From Cryptomeria japonica (taxonomy: Eukaryota; Streptophyta; Pinopsida; Cupressales; Cupressaceae): a stretch of 64,000 nucleotides of DNA. A program made the translations under genes and the position numbers. This document shows positions 22,635 to 35,559 of this stretch, in pieces. The notes beneath the pieces were generated by a model. The model was not told where the DNA came from and ran no database searches. It worked only from the letters and a program-made list of their open reading frames with translations. Numbering within the stretch: the stretch's first letter is position 1; the number at the start of each line of letters is the position of its first letter. The stretch is taken from positions 471,746,008 through 471,810,007 of the forward strand of contig NC_081405.1 in NCBI RefSeq assembly GCF_030272615.1, in the 5' to 3' direction.

Positions 22635-23836
22635 TGTAGACACCTAAAAATGTCTCATTGATCATGTACTAATTATTCCTCTAATTGATTAAATAATCTT
22701 TATTATTTAATTAATCTATTTCTTCTAATTTCATATTTCCTCATCATCTTACTAATTATTATATTTCCTATTCTATCATCATTTAATCATTTTTATGATT
22801 AATTCCCCAATTTAAATAATCTTTATTATTTAAATAAGTTACTAATTATTCAATTTCTATCTCTAAGCATCTAATCATTCAACCCTCTTCTAAATATTAA
22901 TTAAATAATTATTATTTAATTAATTATGATTAATTCCCCAATTTAAATAATCTTTATTATTTAATTAAATTCTATTTCTAAATAATTAAATAGTTTCTTT
23001 AAATTATTTAATTATCTAATTAATTCTTCAATTCCAAATCCCCAAATTCTAATTTCATTTAATTTCAATTTCTTCCAAATTCAATTACATGTTCAATATT
23101 TCAAAAACCAAATTGAAAATCAAAGTCAAGTTCTAACTATATTCAAATACCAAATTGAATTAATAAATTCAATTATTTGAATAAATCTCACGCAAAGATT
23201 AAATTAATAATCTAAATCTAAATGCAAGCACATGCTAAATTAATTAATTCAATCAATCAATTAATTAAATCATTTATCTCTTCAACTTCTATTTCCATCT
23301 TTCAGTTAGCTTTTTCTAAATTAAGCTCTCTGTGTCATCTTCTTTATTTCCACCAATCATTCTTTTTCTTCCTCCAGTCAGCTTTTTCTCAATCAGTTGA
23401 CTCAATTAATCTATTCAATCTATTGAGTTTCACTCCTACAATCAGTCATTCAACTATCAATTTTCATTTGAGCTCACCTGAGTTCACACCTCTTGATTAA
23501 TCTGTTCCACCTTTCAATCAATCTCATCCAATTTTCTATAAATTGAGCATCCAATCTCCATTTTCAACAATCATGAACTTTGAATCTTTGTGTCACTTGC
23601 AGGTTACCAGCACAATATCTGAGAGTCATCATACCATGAAGAGGAGAAGAGCAATGGAAGTTCTACGCAGTCACAAAATAGGGAGTTTTTATTGATATTC
23701 ATTTATAATTCCTATTTTGCTTGGTTGTATCATTTCATCGTTAGTTTGTTAAATTCTTTGATTAGAAGGGATTCGTGATTTCCCTTATTTCTAATTGATT
23801 ACTTTGTTAATAGAAGATGAATTTTGCATGCCCACA
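22635..23836 (+). repeat. E3 5' LTR
   Basis: 1202 bp, TGTAGACACC...GCATGCCCACA. The first half is rich in TTAATTAAATAA tracts. TATAAATT at 23537-23544 is the likely promoter. A 21 bp segment near 23500 is absent from the other LTR. The ORF at 23222-23500 is not a gene: it is LTR sequence, present again at 40452. Confidence 0.93.
23537..23544 (+). promoter_or_regulatory. TATA box of E3 5' LTR
   Basis: ctTATAAATTgagc, about 290 bp before the inner LTR end; repeated at 40746-40753 in the 3' LTR. Confidence 0.6.
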
Positions 23837-23839
23837 TTT

Positions 23840-23858
23840 TGGTGAACCCGACATGAAC
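23840..23858 (+). other. E3 primer-binding site
   Basis: TGGTGAACCCGACATGAAC, three bases after the LTR. It resembles the E4 PBS (TGGCGAACCTAACATC) and not the tRNA-Lys type of E1 and E5. I cannot name the matching tRNA. Confidence 0.7.
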
Positions 23859-23969
23859 TAACAACAATTTAACCTTTTTCTGTGTTCTGTGTGATTTTTG
23901 CAGATTGTGCAGATTTTTCATTTTTTTTTTTGTAGGTTGCCCGAATTTCAAGAAAAGATTTTCCGTCAC

Positions 23970-24640
23970 ATAAGCAAGCTTATAGAATCATGCAATCACA
24001 TAGACAGGATCATGCATTCGACCCTTTGGGGTCACGCATTCATCTAGATAGGGTCACGCAATCGCCTTGTTTAGATCACGCATTCGTATGAAGCTTTGCT
24101 GTTTAATTTTTTCTTCTGTCTGTTATCTGTTTTGTTTAATTATGTCTTAAAATTGGTTAATTCAGGATCAAATTGCTTTTTATTTTCATAATTTGATTAA
24201 CACTGTTTATGGCAAGAAAAGTTCAGTTCAAGATTTCAGGTGCAAGAAGGACGAAACAACAAAGGAGAGAAGCCAAATGATTTCAAAAGTTCTCCAGGCA
24301 GCAAAATTGATACAAGATTCGAAAGAATAACTAGCCTTAGGTAGATATAATAGCCTAGTTATTTCTTATACAGTTAAATATGATCTAATCAATATTGAAT
24401 GGATGATGCAGGATTTGGCTAGGGCTTCACAATTGGTTTCGCAGGTTCCTGATCGGGTTTAGTTTTCTTGTTTCTTTCTAACTTTTTTTGTTCTGCATTC
24501 TGTCACACAATCGAGCTGTTAGTGCTACGCAATCGACTAGATACCATTACACATTCAGTCTATCAGATTTATGCATTCAGACTGTAAGTATCACGCAATC
24601 ACTCAGGTAGTATCACGCAATCGCCTCTATCAAGTTTTGA
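23970..24640. repeat. E3 leader phased array, TCACGCA(A/T)TCG motif
   Basis: Block 1 (about 23985-24090) has successive units starting tcatgcaatc, tcatgcattc, tcacgcattc, tcacgcaatc and tcacgcattc at 22 bp steps. Block 2 (about 24505-24640) repeats the motif (tacgcaatcg, tcacgcaatc, tcacgcaatcg), mostly again 22 bp apart. Only the first ten or so bases of each unit are conserved; the rest varies. Confidence 0.8.
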
Positions 24641-24734
24641 GTTTCTGTTTTTTGTTGGTTTAATTTTACTACTAATCTTCTGTTTGCAGCCTGTGGCGGA
24701 TTCGCAGAGGGGATTAGATTAGTAATTTTGCATG

Positions 24735-25025
24735 CACACTTCACATTTTAATTTTTAGTGCTTAAAATCAACAACAGTTAAAATTGACATGCAAGGATAA
24801 TCTCACACTTCAATTTTTAGAGCTTAAAATCAACAACAATTAAAATTGACATGCATGGATAATCTCACACTTCGTTGTTGGTGCTTAAAATGAAAATGGG
24901 CTAAAATTGACATGCATGTATCTTACACTTGGTTTTTGGTGCTTAAAAATCAAACAAATGGTTAAAATTGACATGTATGCCTTCATTCTTGGATTTGGTG
25001 TTTAAAATTGACATGCACATGCAGA
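24735..25025. repeat. E3 leader tandem repeat, about 60 bp unit, 5 copies
   Basis: Each unit has (gtgc)TTAAAAT, a variable A-rich part, then TAAAATTGACATGCA. Copies drift from left to right. No ORF. Confidence 0.8.
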
Positions 25026-26040
25026 TCTAACACCCAAATTTGGGCTATAAAACGAATGTGAATCAAACTGCATTAGATTAAATCATTTTTTGTTTTCTTA
25101 AGGGAAAAGAACTCTTTATTGTTTCTGGGGTGGACCTACTATTGCACTAACTGACTTTCTACCCACCATCGGGCTCTTGGGAGAAAGAAGGAAGGTGAAA
25201 ACGACATCCAAATTTTCTTTTGTTCTACATAGTGAGGGGTATCTTTGACTGGGGATTTCATCACCCCACAAAGGTACTTCGAATTGGGATGCGTTGGGGA
25301 TATCATCTCTCCTAGCGTACTCTCGAGCGGGTTTTTCAAGCCGCTATATAAATATATTGGTCAGGTGGCTAGAGTGTTGAGTGAATTCGATGTATGTCAG
25401 GGCCTTCCCTGCAACGATAAGCTCAACTAAAGCCTTAAGTGGCTTGCTCTGAGAATCCATTGTTGGATCGGGACACCTCAAAACCTAATACTAAGAACCA
25501 ATTTAGTTGCCAAGAATCCTACATTCAGTGGTTCCGAGAGTGCAGATCATACCCCATAGATACCCCTCATGTACCTTACATTATGAGATAGAAATCCCTC
25601 GGTGATAAGATCTTCGGATCTTCGGGGTAAGAGAGACTAGCATGCTCTAGAAGTGTGTGTCGTGGAGTGGAACCAGTGCTGCCAGACTCTCTATCTGTCC
25701 ATCTTGTTTTGGTATTTTGTTGTGGGGGCCTCACTGAATGGTGTCCACTATCCAGCCTAAGATTGTATTCCATGCTTTTTTATGTATCGTTGTGATAGAC
25801 CGGTATCGAGTCAGTCCTTTGGGCTATTTCATGCCCTATCCCACGTATCTCTGAATTTTCTGAGATTGTTTAAAAATTGAGTCAATTAGCTATACATACG
25901 TACCAGCAATTGTTCTCAAATTTGGAAAACTACAAAACATTGTCCTACACACTAAGTTACAGAAAACAAAGTCCATTTTGAAATCGATTCTCAAAAGTCC
26001 TTACATACTTGTGACCCTAGGTAGTCTTTTACAAAGTCCT

Positions 26041-26202
26041 TTACATAGTCCCACTTACATCCCCATTATCATCCTACGTCTTTTGCATAGTCCCACTTAA
26101 GTCCTCATTATCATCCTACGTCTTTTGCATAGTCCCACTTACGTCCTCATTATCATCCTACGTCTTTTGCATAGTCCCACCTACGTCCTCATTATCGTCC
26201 TA
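26041..26202. repeat. E3 leader tandem repeat, 42 bp unit, about 4 copies
   Basis: Units of cctacgtcttttgcatagtc followed by ccacttacgtcctcattatc, nearly identical, about 0.5 kb before gag. Confidence 0.85.
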
Positions 26203-26687
26203 AGTATTTTTTGCATTATCATCCATATTAGTTACATTATCATATATGTCTTCATCTAGACCTCATATACGTCTAAGTCCATTGTTAGTTATAGGTTCAT
26301 AGCATGTGCCTTGATAGGTCTCCCAGGCGATGGTTTGCTTCCCTTTGAGCAACCTAATCTAGTTCCAAACGGCGGTCAACGAGAAATCATTGATGGTCTA
26401 GCTAACTTAGCTTGGGATTTAAGAAGCGCACCTCAATATATATGAGTCATACACGAGATTGACATTGAGTCTAGGATTTACTGTATAATTGATAGATAAA
26501 TTGAGGCTGAACAACTTCATCAACAAATGGAAAGACTTGCATTAGAGAAATATAGAAATGCTAAAAAGGTCTCACATCAAAATCCTCAATAGAGTCTAGT
26601 ATAGTTGTGCATACCTCATATTTACGTCTACTGTCTAGTGTTAGGTCATCATCTTGCATAGAACCACCTTCATATAGGCAATTTTAG

Positions 26688-29167
26688 ATGCCTGTCACAA
26701 GGTCACAAAAAGCGAAAAGAATAATGGACCCGAACAACATACAACCTATAAACCCTACTTGGAACATGGACATGTCAACAGGTCAAAACTCAGGTACACA
26801 GACAATGTCCACCATAAACGAATTACAACAACATTTGACAAAGGAAGAAATTGAGTTTGCACAGCAAGACCCACATGTCCTCATGATCCTAGATGCACTT
26901 ATACATAGTGATAGGGACAAGTATCTTTCACTGTTAATACAAAATGGGGCAAAACTACCTAAGGATTTTGATGTCACAAAGATTTTACCACTAGGAAAAA
27001 CTTTAGGTCAAGATAACAATCAAACACCACCCTTGACACAAATACAAGCAACGACCTCCAGTTTTCCTCAAAACGTACCTATCCAAACAAATGTCAACAC
27101 AAATGCAAACTTTCAAACAAGTGTGTCATCCTCAGTGATCAATGCTAGTATACCATCACAGAGCATACCAATAATATCAAGTGTCTCAGTACCTAGTGCA
27201 ACCCAACCTCTAGTTTCCTATTCTATGGGATCCACATATAGTCAACAAAATACAAATCTAGCTCTTGCCAATACAACAAGTACAACTCAACCAAACATGG
27301 GTTCGCATATCAGCTATTTCATAGTACCTAGTGGAACGCACAACACACAAGGTTATAATCTTGGTACCTTCCAACAACCTCCTAGTTATGAAACCACGAA
27401 TCCTTTTGTGGGACATACACAAACACAAGGTATACCTTTGACACAAACAGATATTCTGACACAACAAATATAGAGTTTGCAACAACAAATGACAACCATG
27501 CAAACTGGTAACGATAAAAAGAGCTACACAATGCAGGACCTACGTCCTTATCCATTCGATCACACATTATACATGCCACCTTTCTCACAACATTTTGAAA
27601 CACCCAAATTTGATAGATATCGAGGGAAGGGTGATCCTAGAGATCATATCAGAGAATTTTTTACGGTATATATAGAAGTTTCCTCAGAACATACTTATCT
27701 AATGAGACTATTTCCTAAAAGTCTGGGAGGTTCGGCTTTAGAGTGGTTTTCACATTTAATACCAACCATCACATCATGGGAAGAATTAGCTAAAAATTTA
27801 TAGCAAACTTCTCGCACAACATTAACACCCTGGTTACTTTGATGGACTTATTTGCCACTAAAAAATATGAGAATGAAACATTTGCATCCTTCATACAACA
27901 ATGGAGGGCTCTCTATAGGAGGTGCAAGACAGTTATCCCAAAAATAGAGCAAGTGGATATGTTTACAAAAAAATTGATTCCTAAGATTAAATATTCGATA
28001 CAAATGCAATGTTTAACCACATTCAAACAAATCACAAAAAAGGCTCTCAAATGTGAGAAGGGATTAGTAGAACAAGGTCTTATTAAGTATGAATACACCA
28101 ACAACAATGACAAATCTAAGTTTTGGTCAAAAAACAAAAATGTGACCAATGATGGTATTGTAGACGCCAAAACGATAAACAGAACTCAACCTGTTTTATC
28201 TTTGGGAACAAGTTAGTCAACAAACCCACATACAGGGAATAACACAACATCAGCAAATGTAAACGCTACACAAAACACCAACACAAGATACCCCAGGGTA
28301 AACGCTCCAAGAAGAAATTACACACCTTTAGGAGAACCAATTGAGTCAGTGCTCAAAAAGTTAATACAGACAAACATGATCACTTTACCTGAAGTAATAG
28401 TGTATGAACCAGGTCCTTTCAAACCCATGTGGTGGAATGATAATGATTTCTGCGATCATCATAGGACTAAAGGTCACAAAACGGCAAGATGCTACAAATT
28501 GAAAAACTTGGTCCAAGATATGATAGACCAAGGGGACATCACAATTGATACCGATAAGACCTTAGCAAACACAAATCATACAATTTTTAAGGATCCTTTT
28601 GTTAAGCATGGCAAGGGAAAAGCTACCACATCAGGTACTCAAGACAATACGACTAACTACACAAAGGTCTCATACGACTACATTATTCATGCCATTAGCT
28701 CAGGAGATAAAACAAATAATGATTCACAAGAAACACCTGATCAAGAGGACCAATATCAAGACACTCATAGAGATGATAACCAAATTTTCATGATATCTGA
28801 AGCACCAAAGTACGATGATAATACAAATCTTTGTCTCAGAGACTGGGGCCATGATCAACCATCTCACTCAGGTTGGTTTGAAGATAAACTCATTGGACAT
28901 ATTATGGATGTCAAACATACACATCAAGACTATGAAGAGGGATTTAACATAAATCTTGATAAAAAATCCTATGATACAAATGATACAATTGCTACAATCA
29001 TAATTACGCCCAAAGATAGAGATTGTGCAATGGTTACTCGCAGGTCAAAGGTAACTTTACAAGGGATACCACAAAATCAACTACCAGCAGTAGGGACTTA
29101 CAATGTAGCTGAGCAACTTAAGAAAACTCTGGCACAAATATCATTATTTGAACTATTGCATATTTGA
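26688..29167 (+). pseudogene. E3 gag
   Basis: It starts MPVTRSQKAKRIMDPNN at 26688. After a Thr/Gln/Pro-rich N-terminal third comes the capsid core: YPFDHTLYMPPFSQHFETPK, DHIREFFTVYIEV, YLMRLFPKSLGGSALEWFSH and FIQQWRALYRRCKT. The zinc knuckle FCDHHRTKGHKTARC (about 28450-28495) is a complete C-X2-H-X4-H-X4-C. Stops at 27471 and 28216 look like base substitutions; one frameshift lies near 27800. From 27839 to 29536 gag and protease share one frame. Gag would form the particle packaging element RNA. Confidence 0.88.
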
Positions 29168-29721
29168 CCTAATCATAGAGCTATACTGGACAAAGCACTT
29201 CAAGATTAAGTAGTGGACAGAGATATAGATGAAAATGCCTTCCAGTCTATGGTAGGAAATCTGACACAAGGTACACATATTGCATTCACATAACAAGATA
29301 TTCCTAGTGATAAATTGCTTCATAATGACCCACTACATCTGGATGCTTACATTCATAAGAAAAGAATCAGAAGAGTACTCATAGATGGGGGAGCTGGTCT
29401 CAACATTTGTACTTTAAAGTTGGTCAAAGCACTGGGATATTCTGAACTTCACATTGATTCTTCCAAAAGAATAAATATCAAGGCTTACGATGACAGAGAA
29501 CATTTGTCTAAAGGCATTGTAACATTACTTGTATAAGTAGGACCAATAACAATAGAGGTCGCTTTTCAAGTCTTGGATAGAGAGCTGGGATATAACATGT
29601 TATTGGGCTGCCCATGGATCCACACCATGCAAGCAGTACCATCCACATTTCATCAGTGTCTCAAATTCCTATACAATGGTATTAAAATCACCATAAAGGG
29701 TGATCCAAATCTGTTCCAACA
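29168..29721 (+). pseudogene. E3 aspartic protease
   Basis: In frame with gag, after stops: AYIHKKRIRRVLIDGGAGLN, where DGG is the catalytic loop. Then LVKALGYSELHID, INIKAYDDREHLSKGIVTLL and, past a stop at 29534, VGPITIEVAFQVLDREL and LLGCPWIHTMQAVPSTFHQC. It would cut gag-pol into mature proteins. The length and order match E1 and E5. Confidence 0.82.
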
Positions 29722-31045
29722 TTGCAATTAATACCTATCAATCAGGCTGCACCTCTCACTACACAGCTAGAAGCATTAAAGATCATAGAAACAAAAAAAG
29801 ATTTGTCTACAACATCCTCCTTACAAATAAAGGATATGGCTTGTGGAGAGTACTCTATTTCAAATACTTTAAATGGGAAACAATTGTCTCTTTCTCCTAA
29901 GTCCTTTGGGAAACCTCAAACTATAGTGCAAAAGTGAGACAAAGGAAAAGAAATTGTCAAATACATAGATTCATGCTCTTTCATTAGATGGGGTGACTTA
30001 CAGGAAGGATCCTTGAACGAAGATGTTAACCATTGGATATATATAGAGAAGAAGATCATATGACAATACCCAAAATACACACGGATCAGTATGGCAATGG
30101 ATTCAAAATACTCCAAAGACATGGATATGATGGAACCACCGACCTGGGGTTACAAAAACAAGGAATACTAGAACCTATGTTCCTAACGATAATCCAGGAA
30201 ATCAAGGATTGGGATACAAGCATGTACAACATATTACCGAAGCAAGACAATGTACTCTTGATATACTAAATCGACCAAGCAAAACAACAGATTACATATC
30301 ACACAGGAATTTGTCCACATAAGCGCTTCCATCTTCATCTCAAATGAGTAATCAGGTACCTACATCACCAAGTGCAGAATCAGATGGGGATGACATGAGA
30401 CAACTCTTGCAAGAACCTACCACCAAGTTACAAAACATTTTAGTTATTGACACAACAGTACAGGCTAATGTGGCAACAAATGCAGGATTACCCCCACCAC
30501 CTGAATCCCACCCATGGTTATTGTCACTACTTCTACCACGAGAAGCAACTCAGGCTCAACCTAACGAAATAGATGAAGAAAGATTGTAAAGGCTTATACT
30601 AGGCTTAAGAAGGGTCACTAATGTGCTAAGAAGACCAGTCAATCTACAACAAAATCAAGGACAGGAACAAGAAGAAATAAGTGATGATAACTCATATGAT
30701 GAAACATATATTGAAAGTGAGACAAACTCTCATGGTTACGAATTCTTATCACTCCATGATTCTAGCCCACCAGAAAGTGTAATATTAAGGAATCAAATAA
30801 GGCCTATACAGGATGAAGATACACAAAGCCAGTCAAACAATCAAGTCTTCATGTTATCAGAGTCTACTAAAGAAGGGAGTAATGATTTAACCCTAGTACA
30901 TTCACACTTGATTGATTGGGGGCAAGAAGGAAAACCAAAGCTGGATTGGTTTGAAAATGATGAAGCAATTTAAGAATTTCTAGGAGTCACAGAGAGATTT
31001 CCCCAAGGTGATCATAAAGCAGGGTTTTCTATAGACCTAAATAGA
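29722..31045 (+). pseudogene. E3 pol linker with G-patch-like segment
   Basis: It follows the protease after a frame change. ACGEYSISNTLNGKQLSLSP and KSFGKPQTIVQK (to 29937) parallel the E5 segment GEYTLPDLPVSPRSFGKP. Then GNGFKILQRHGYDGTTDLGL and QKQGILEPM (about 30090-30180) are G-patch-like, as in E1 and E5, with a distal GLGYK in another frame. An acidic linker (30623-30973: SLHDSSPPESVIL and HLIDWGQEGKPKLDWFENDE) leads to RT. The function of the linker is unknown. Confidence 0.7.
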
Positions 31046-32174
31046 ATGGCATACTTTGGAGAAGAAAGTACTTCTCCAACAGAAGATAAAGATCAAACCA
31101 CCCATAATGACAAAAGTGACTTGGGTAATCTTCCTATGGAAAGAGAAAGTTCAGCATTACTTATAGAGGAAACAAAAGAAGTAAACCTAGCAGAAGGGGA
31201 GGTTGTACGTAACATCCATCTAGAAAAATCATTGAGCAAAGAAGAAAAAGATAGTTTCATTCATTTTTTCAAGCAACGACCTATCAACTTTGCTTGGTCC
31301 TATTCAAGCATGCCAGGCTTAGACTCTGAATTAGTGTTACATCACTTACTATTGATACCAAGAGTTAAACCTTACAAGCAAAATTTGAGAAAAATGCATC
31401 CAAGTATCGCATTACTGGTTAAAATAGAACTACAAAAGTTGTTGGATGTAGGTTTTATTAGACCTATTGACTACGCGGAATGGATATGCAACCTGGTACC
31501 TATGACTAAGCCCATGGGAGGCATAAGAATCTGTACTAATTTTTGAGATCTAAACAAAGCTTGTCCTAAGGATGACTTCCCACTACCCAATATCGACATG
31601 ATAGTTGACCTAACAGCTGGAAATGAGATGCTATCCTTAATGGATGGTTTTTTAGGATACAACCAGATTAAAATTGCACCAGAAGATCAACATAAAATGG
31701 CCTTTACATGTCCATGGGGAATGTACTACTGGAAATGTGATGCCATTTGGTCTTAAAAATGCCGGAGCAACATACCAAAGAGCCATGACAACGTTGTTTC
31801 ATGACATGATCCATAACATAATGGAAGATTACGTGGATGACATATTGGCTAAATCACAAACCAGAGAAAGTCACCTTGCAATTCTTACACAGATATTTGA
31901 TCGGTTGGAATAGTATAATGTCAGATTAAACCTGAAGAAATGCGTGTTTGGCATAATAGCAAGTAAACTGTTAGGGTTTATAGTATCAAACAGAGGAATT
32001 GAAATAGCCCCTGCCAAGGTCAAGGCAATCATTGATATGCAACCTCCGTCAACACTTAAACAACTTAGAGGGTTACAAGGAAGATTGCAATCCATAAGGA
32101 GATTCATAGCACAGTTGGCAGATAAGTGTCATCCATTCCAGCATTTACTCAAGAAAGGAGTTACTTTTAAATAG
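31046..32174 (+). pseudogene. E3 reverse transcriptase
   Basis: Fingers: LRKMHPSIALLVKIELQKLL then DVGFIRPIDYAEWICNLVPM and GGIRICTNF. A TGA at 31544 replaces the Arg of the NFRDLN block. Palm: SLMDGFLGYNQIKIAPEDQ, a one-base frameshift near 31733, VMPFGLKNAGATYQRAMTTL and MEDYVDDILAKS with the YVDD catalytic box (about 31830). Thumb: LRGLQGRLQSIRRFIAQLAD. Stops at 31911 and 32172. Good match to E1 RT, so the same lineage. Confidence 0.93.
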
Positions 32175-32696
32175 ACAGAACAATGCCAGGAAGCTTTCCA
32201 AGCTCTAAAAGATTATCTTTTGAACACGCCAGTGTTAATATCTCCTACTCCAGGACAACCTCTATTGTTATACATATCAGCAATGAACTCATTTCTAGAA
32301 GCTCTATTGACACAGCATGACAAAAATGGAAAAGAAAGAGCCATTTACTATATAAGTAGGACCCTGATCGGCTATGAGCTTAGTTATACCCCCATAAAGC
32401 AAGCATGCTTAGCAGTAATCTTTGCCTCAAAAAATCTCAAACATTACATGTTGAGTCATAAGGTACAACTCATTGCACGCTTTTACCCAGTCAAGTATCT
32501 ATTGAGCAGAGCAACATTGACCAGGCGATTGGTTAAGTGGGTTATGATCTTGAGCAAGTTGATATAGAATACATAGACAGAAAAGCCATCAAGGGAAAAA
32601 TCATAGTAGATCAATTAGCAGAGGCTCCTATACAGGATAGTCATCCCTTGCTGATAGAATTTCCAGACGAATCCGTGTTTACAATAACTACCTCAG
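32175..32696 (+). pseudogene. E3 RNase H
   Basis: PVLISPTPGQPLLLYISAMN, ERAIYYISRTLIGYELSYTP and KQACLAVIFASKNLKHYMLS form the ordinary gypsy RNase H. The first acidic position is altered (LYISAM, usually LYISA-T/S). RATLTRRLVKWVMILSKLI closes the first frame; a frame change near 32545 then gives DIEYIDRKAIKGKIIVDQLA, the connecting stretch to the second RNase H. Confidence 0.85.
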
Positions 32697-33130
32697 TAAT
32701 GTGGAAATTATACTTTGATGGGTCATATACAAATCACGAATCTGGAGCAGGCATTCTCTTCATTACTCCTCAAGGGGATGTTATACCTAAGTCATTTAGG
32801 ATCAATTTCCCATGCACCAACAATATGTCTGAATATGAAGCTCTCCTCATAGGGCTTCGTACAACTGTACAATGGAAAATACAAGAGTTACAGGTCTATG
32901 GTGATTCGTAGTTGATTGTAAACCAGGTCAATGATGATTACAATACGAAGGATGACAAAATCATGCCTTATAAGAAGTTGGTCAAAGATTACAAGGAGCA
33001 CTTCAGCAAAATTACCTTTGAACAAATCCCAAGAATACAAAACAAGGCAGCAGATGCAATGGCAATCATAGGATCTCTTTTGAATATGCCTGCTAACGAA
33101 ACTTGGTTTGAGTTTATCATAGAACATTTA
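32697..33130 (+). pseudogene. E3 second (archaeal-type) RNase H
   Basis: WKLYFDGSYTNHESGAGILF, ITPQGDVIPKSFRINFPCTN, NMSEYEALLIGLRTTVQW and LQVYGDS show the catalytic D, E and D of the extra RNase H of Tat elements. A TAG follows GDS at 32909. Then DYKEHFSKITFEQIPRIQNK and AADAMAIIGSLL carry the last Asp. The three acidic blocks are intact, so only the stop and its surroundings break it. Confidence 0.88.
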
Positions 33131-34453
33131 ATGCTACCTACATATGAGACTCCCTTACCAGACTATGTATATGCAATTGTGGGTCCGGGATCACCTTGGT
33201 ACAATGAAATATATACATATTTATACACCCAATATATGTCACCAGATCTGTCCAGAAATCAAAAGAAGACCTTTATTCATTGGGCATCTAGATACATCAT
33301 TATAGCTAATACTTTGTGTAGAAAGGGTTTCGATGGAACTCTTCTTCGATGTCTGGATGAGAATGAAGCACATCTTGCTTTAAAAGAAGTCCATGATGGA
33401 ATCTGTGGGGCTCACCAAAGTGGTCCGCCATTGTCAAAGAAATTGCTGAGAACAGGGTATTACTAGCCAACAATGGAAAAAGATGCTTACAAGTATGTAC
33501 AAAAGTGTAAACAATGCTAAATGCATGGAGACCTTATTCATGCACCAGCATAAGATCTTCAACCCATCACATCACCGTGGCCATTTTCACAATGGGGACT
33601 AGATATAGTGGGTAAAATCAACCCTACTTCTTCTAATGGGCACAAGTTTATCTTGACAACTACTAAATACTTTACTAAGTGGGTTGAGCTAATTCCTTTA
33701 ACATACACCACTGGAAAGCAGATAGCAAAATTCATGCTCAACTACATTATATGTAGATACATAATTCCAATATGCTTTGTTACACATAACGAGCATCCAT
33801 TTAAAAACCAGGAAGTGAAAGAGTTGTGTGACAAATTCCACATACAACAGAGATTTGCCACGCCATATTATCCACAAAGTAATGGGCAAGCAGAGGCTAC
33901 AAATAAAATGATACTGAAAATTCTTAAGAAAGTAGTCACTAACACAGGATGGGACTGGCATCTCCAGTTAAATGCCGCTCTTTGGGCCTATAGAACAGGA
34001 GTACACACACCTACAAGAGCAACACCATATTCCTTGGTCTATGGGACAGAAGCGATACTCCCCATTGAAATATAAATACCGTCTCTAAGAGTCTCCTTAC
34101 AGAACATCACATCAGAGGAAGACTATAGGGCAGCAAGGTTACAAGAACTCAAAACCCTTGATGAAAAAAGACAAACAACATTTAACCATCTACAAGGATA
34201 TCAAAATAGACGGAGATGAAGTTATAATAAACGAGTCCGCCCACAAACTTTTCAAGTGGGAGATCTAGTACTTAAAGAGAATCAAAGGAACCTAGCGAAA
34301 CGAGAAAGGCCAGGGAAATTCGAACCTAACTGGCTAGGTTCTTTCATTATAACAAGGGTCATAGGAAATGGAGCCTATAATTTGGCTAGCATGGAGGGAG
34401 ATCCAATCTCTGACCCTATGAACAACATGCACCTTAAGCGATATTATACCTAA
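33131..34453 (+). pseudogene. E3 integrase
   Basis: The zinc domain reads EVHDGICGAHQSGPPLSKKL and YVQKCKQC (about 33390-33520), an HHCC finger with stops after GYY and QC. The core has QWGLDIVGKINPTSSNGHKF (first Asp), CFVTHNEHPFKNQEVKELCD, where the second catalytic Asp (TDNG in E6) is His, and PYYPQSNGQAEATNK (Glu). LQLNAALWAYRTGVHTPTRA and YGTEAILPIEI follow. The C-terminal GPY/F-like domain is GKFEPNWLGSFIITRV and DPMNNMHLKRYYT, ending at 34453. It would insert the cDNA; the D-to-H change alone should abolish this. Confidence 0.93.
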
Positions 34454-35559
34454 GGGCTGTTTAGTTTAGGTTTTATTTTCCACATTGCATATCATATCAT
34501 TTAAAACACAGCATTGCATGTAGTCTCTTTTTTAGATGCATCGCATTCTTAATAATAAAACAAGGCAACTATTCAAGTTTATCATTCATTTGCATCTAAG
34601 GAAAACAAGGGTCATTTCCTTTCTTAGATATTCAGACATGAAGTCTTTTAGGTTCTAAAGGTCATTCATTCTCAACATTACCATGTGACAACGCTTTACT
34701 TATGGTTCAGTAGAAATTTCACTATTTGAGACTTATTAACCTAAAGTCTATCAATTGCTATATCTCACACATTAAGAAGATATCTAATTCATTCTAGACA
34801 CCTAGTTGATCATATGACTAGTGAAAAATATAAAATTCTACTTCAGCACCGTTGTAATTGTCACACCCAAGTAGGTTTTATTACTTACAAGTCAAGGCAA
34901 GAAAATAAAAAGAAAAAGCCAAATATCCATCTAAAGGCAAAAGAGCAATGATATATAACTGAAATATCATGCATACAAGTGTGACAAAAAGCTTGACTAA
35001 GGGAACATGCAAGTAACTCCATCAGGGCTATGAACGCCTACTGACAATGGAGCAATATTTGAAAAATTACAGTCTATAACCTCGTCGGAGCTCTCAAGGC
35101 TTGCTGGCAGCGAGGCTATATTTAGGATGCTTTTGAAGCTAGAAAAATCATGTAGCTAGTCATATAGGATGCTAAGGATCTTTAGTGAACATAAGAGCGA
35201 GAATTAACGCATTTGCACACACATGGGCAAAAGAAGATCAAAGTTTCAAGAACCAATGGGGAAGTTTTCCGCATCTCCATTTGTAAATCCAAGTCACTAA
35301 GTGTGTTGAGAAGAATGTTCTGAAAGGCCTTAGAGATTGATTGACCGCTTATCCATGAAATGTTTTGCACCTCCATTTCAATTGGTGTATTCAAATGCAA
35401 AAACAAACATGTTCAACCTTATTCAAATAGAAAATGCATCTTCATCCTGCATGTTGCATTCACATAGGGCATGTCAGAAATTCATTTGTCTCCACATACA
35501 TTCTGCAGATCATCATGTCATACAGGTCTGCACACTGGGGGCATAACTGAAAAAATCCA

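Larger units (their letters stand above)
23859..26687 (+). other. E3 untranslated leader
   Basis: 2.8 kb between PBS and gag. It holds two blocks of an ACGCAATCG/ACGCATTCG motif array, a 60 bp tandem array, a non-repetitive 25080-25870 segment without a credible gene, and a 42 bp tandem array before gag. ORFs of 60-66 codons on either strand at 25139-25773 show no domain. Confidence 0.7.

Noticed and set aside
23222-23500. 92-codon ORF, with a longer copy at 40452-40904
   Set aside because: Both lie inside the E3 LTRs, and the two copies differ in length because of the 21 bp indel; no domain.
23970-24640. Regularly spaced repeats resembling a CRISPR array
   Set aside because: Units are 22 bp in total with only about ten conserved bases, no constant repeat/spacer split, no cas genes, and the context is a plant retroelement leader.
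25080-25870. Possible ORF1 or host-gene fragment in the E3 leader
   Set aside because: Only 60-66 codon ORFs on both strands, none with a motif or a continuing frame.
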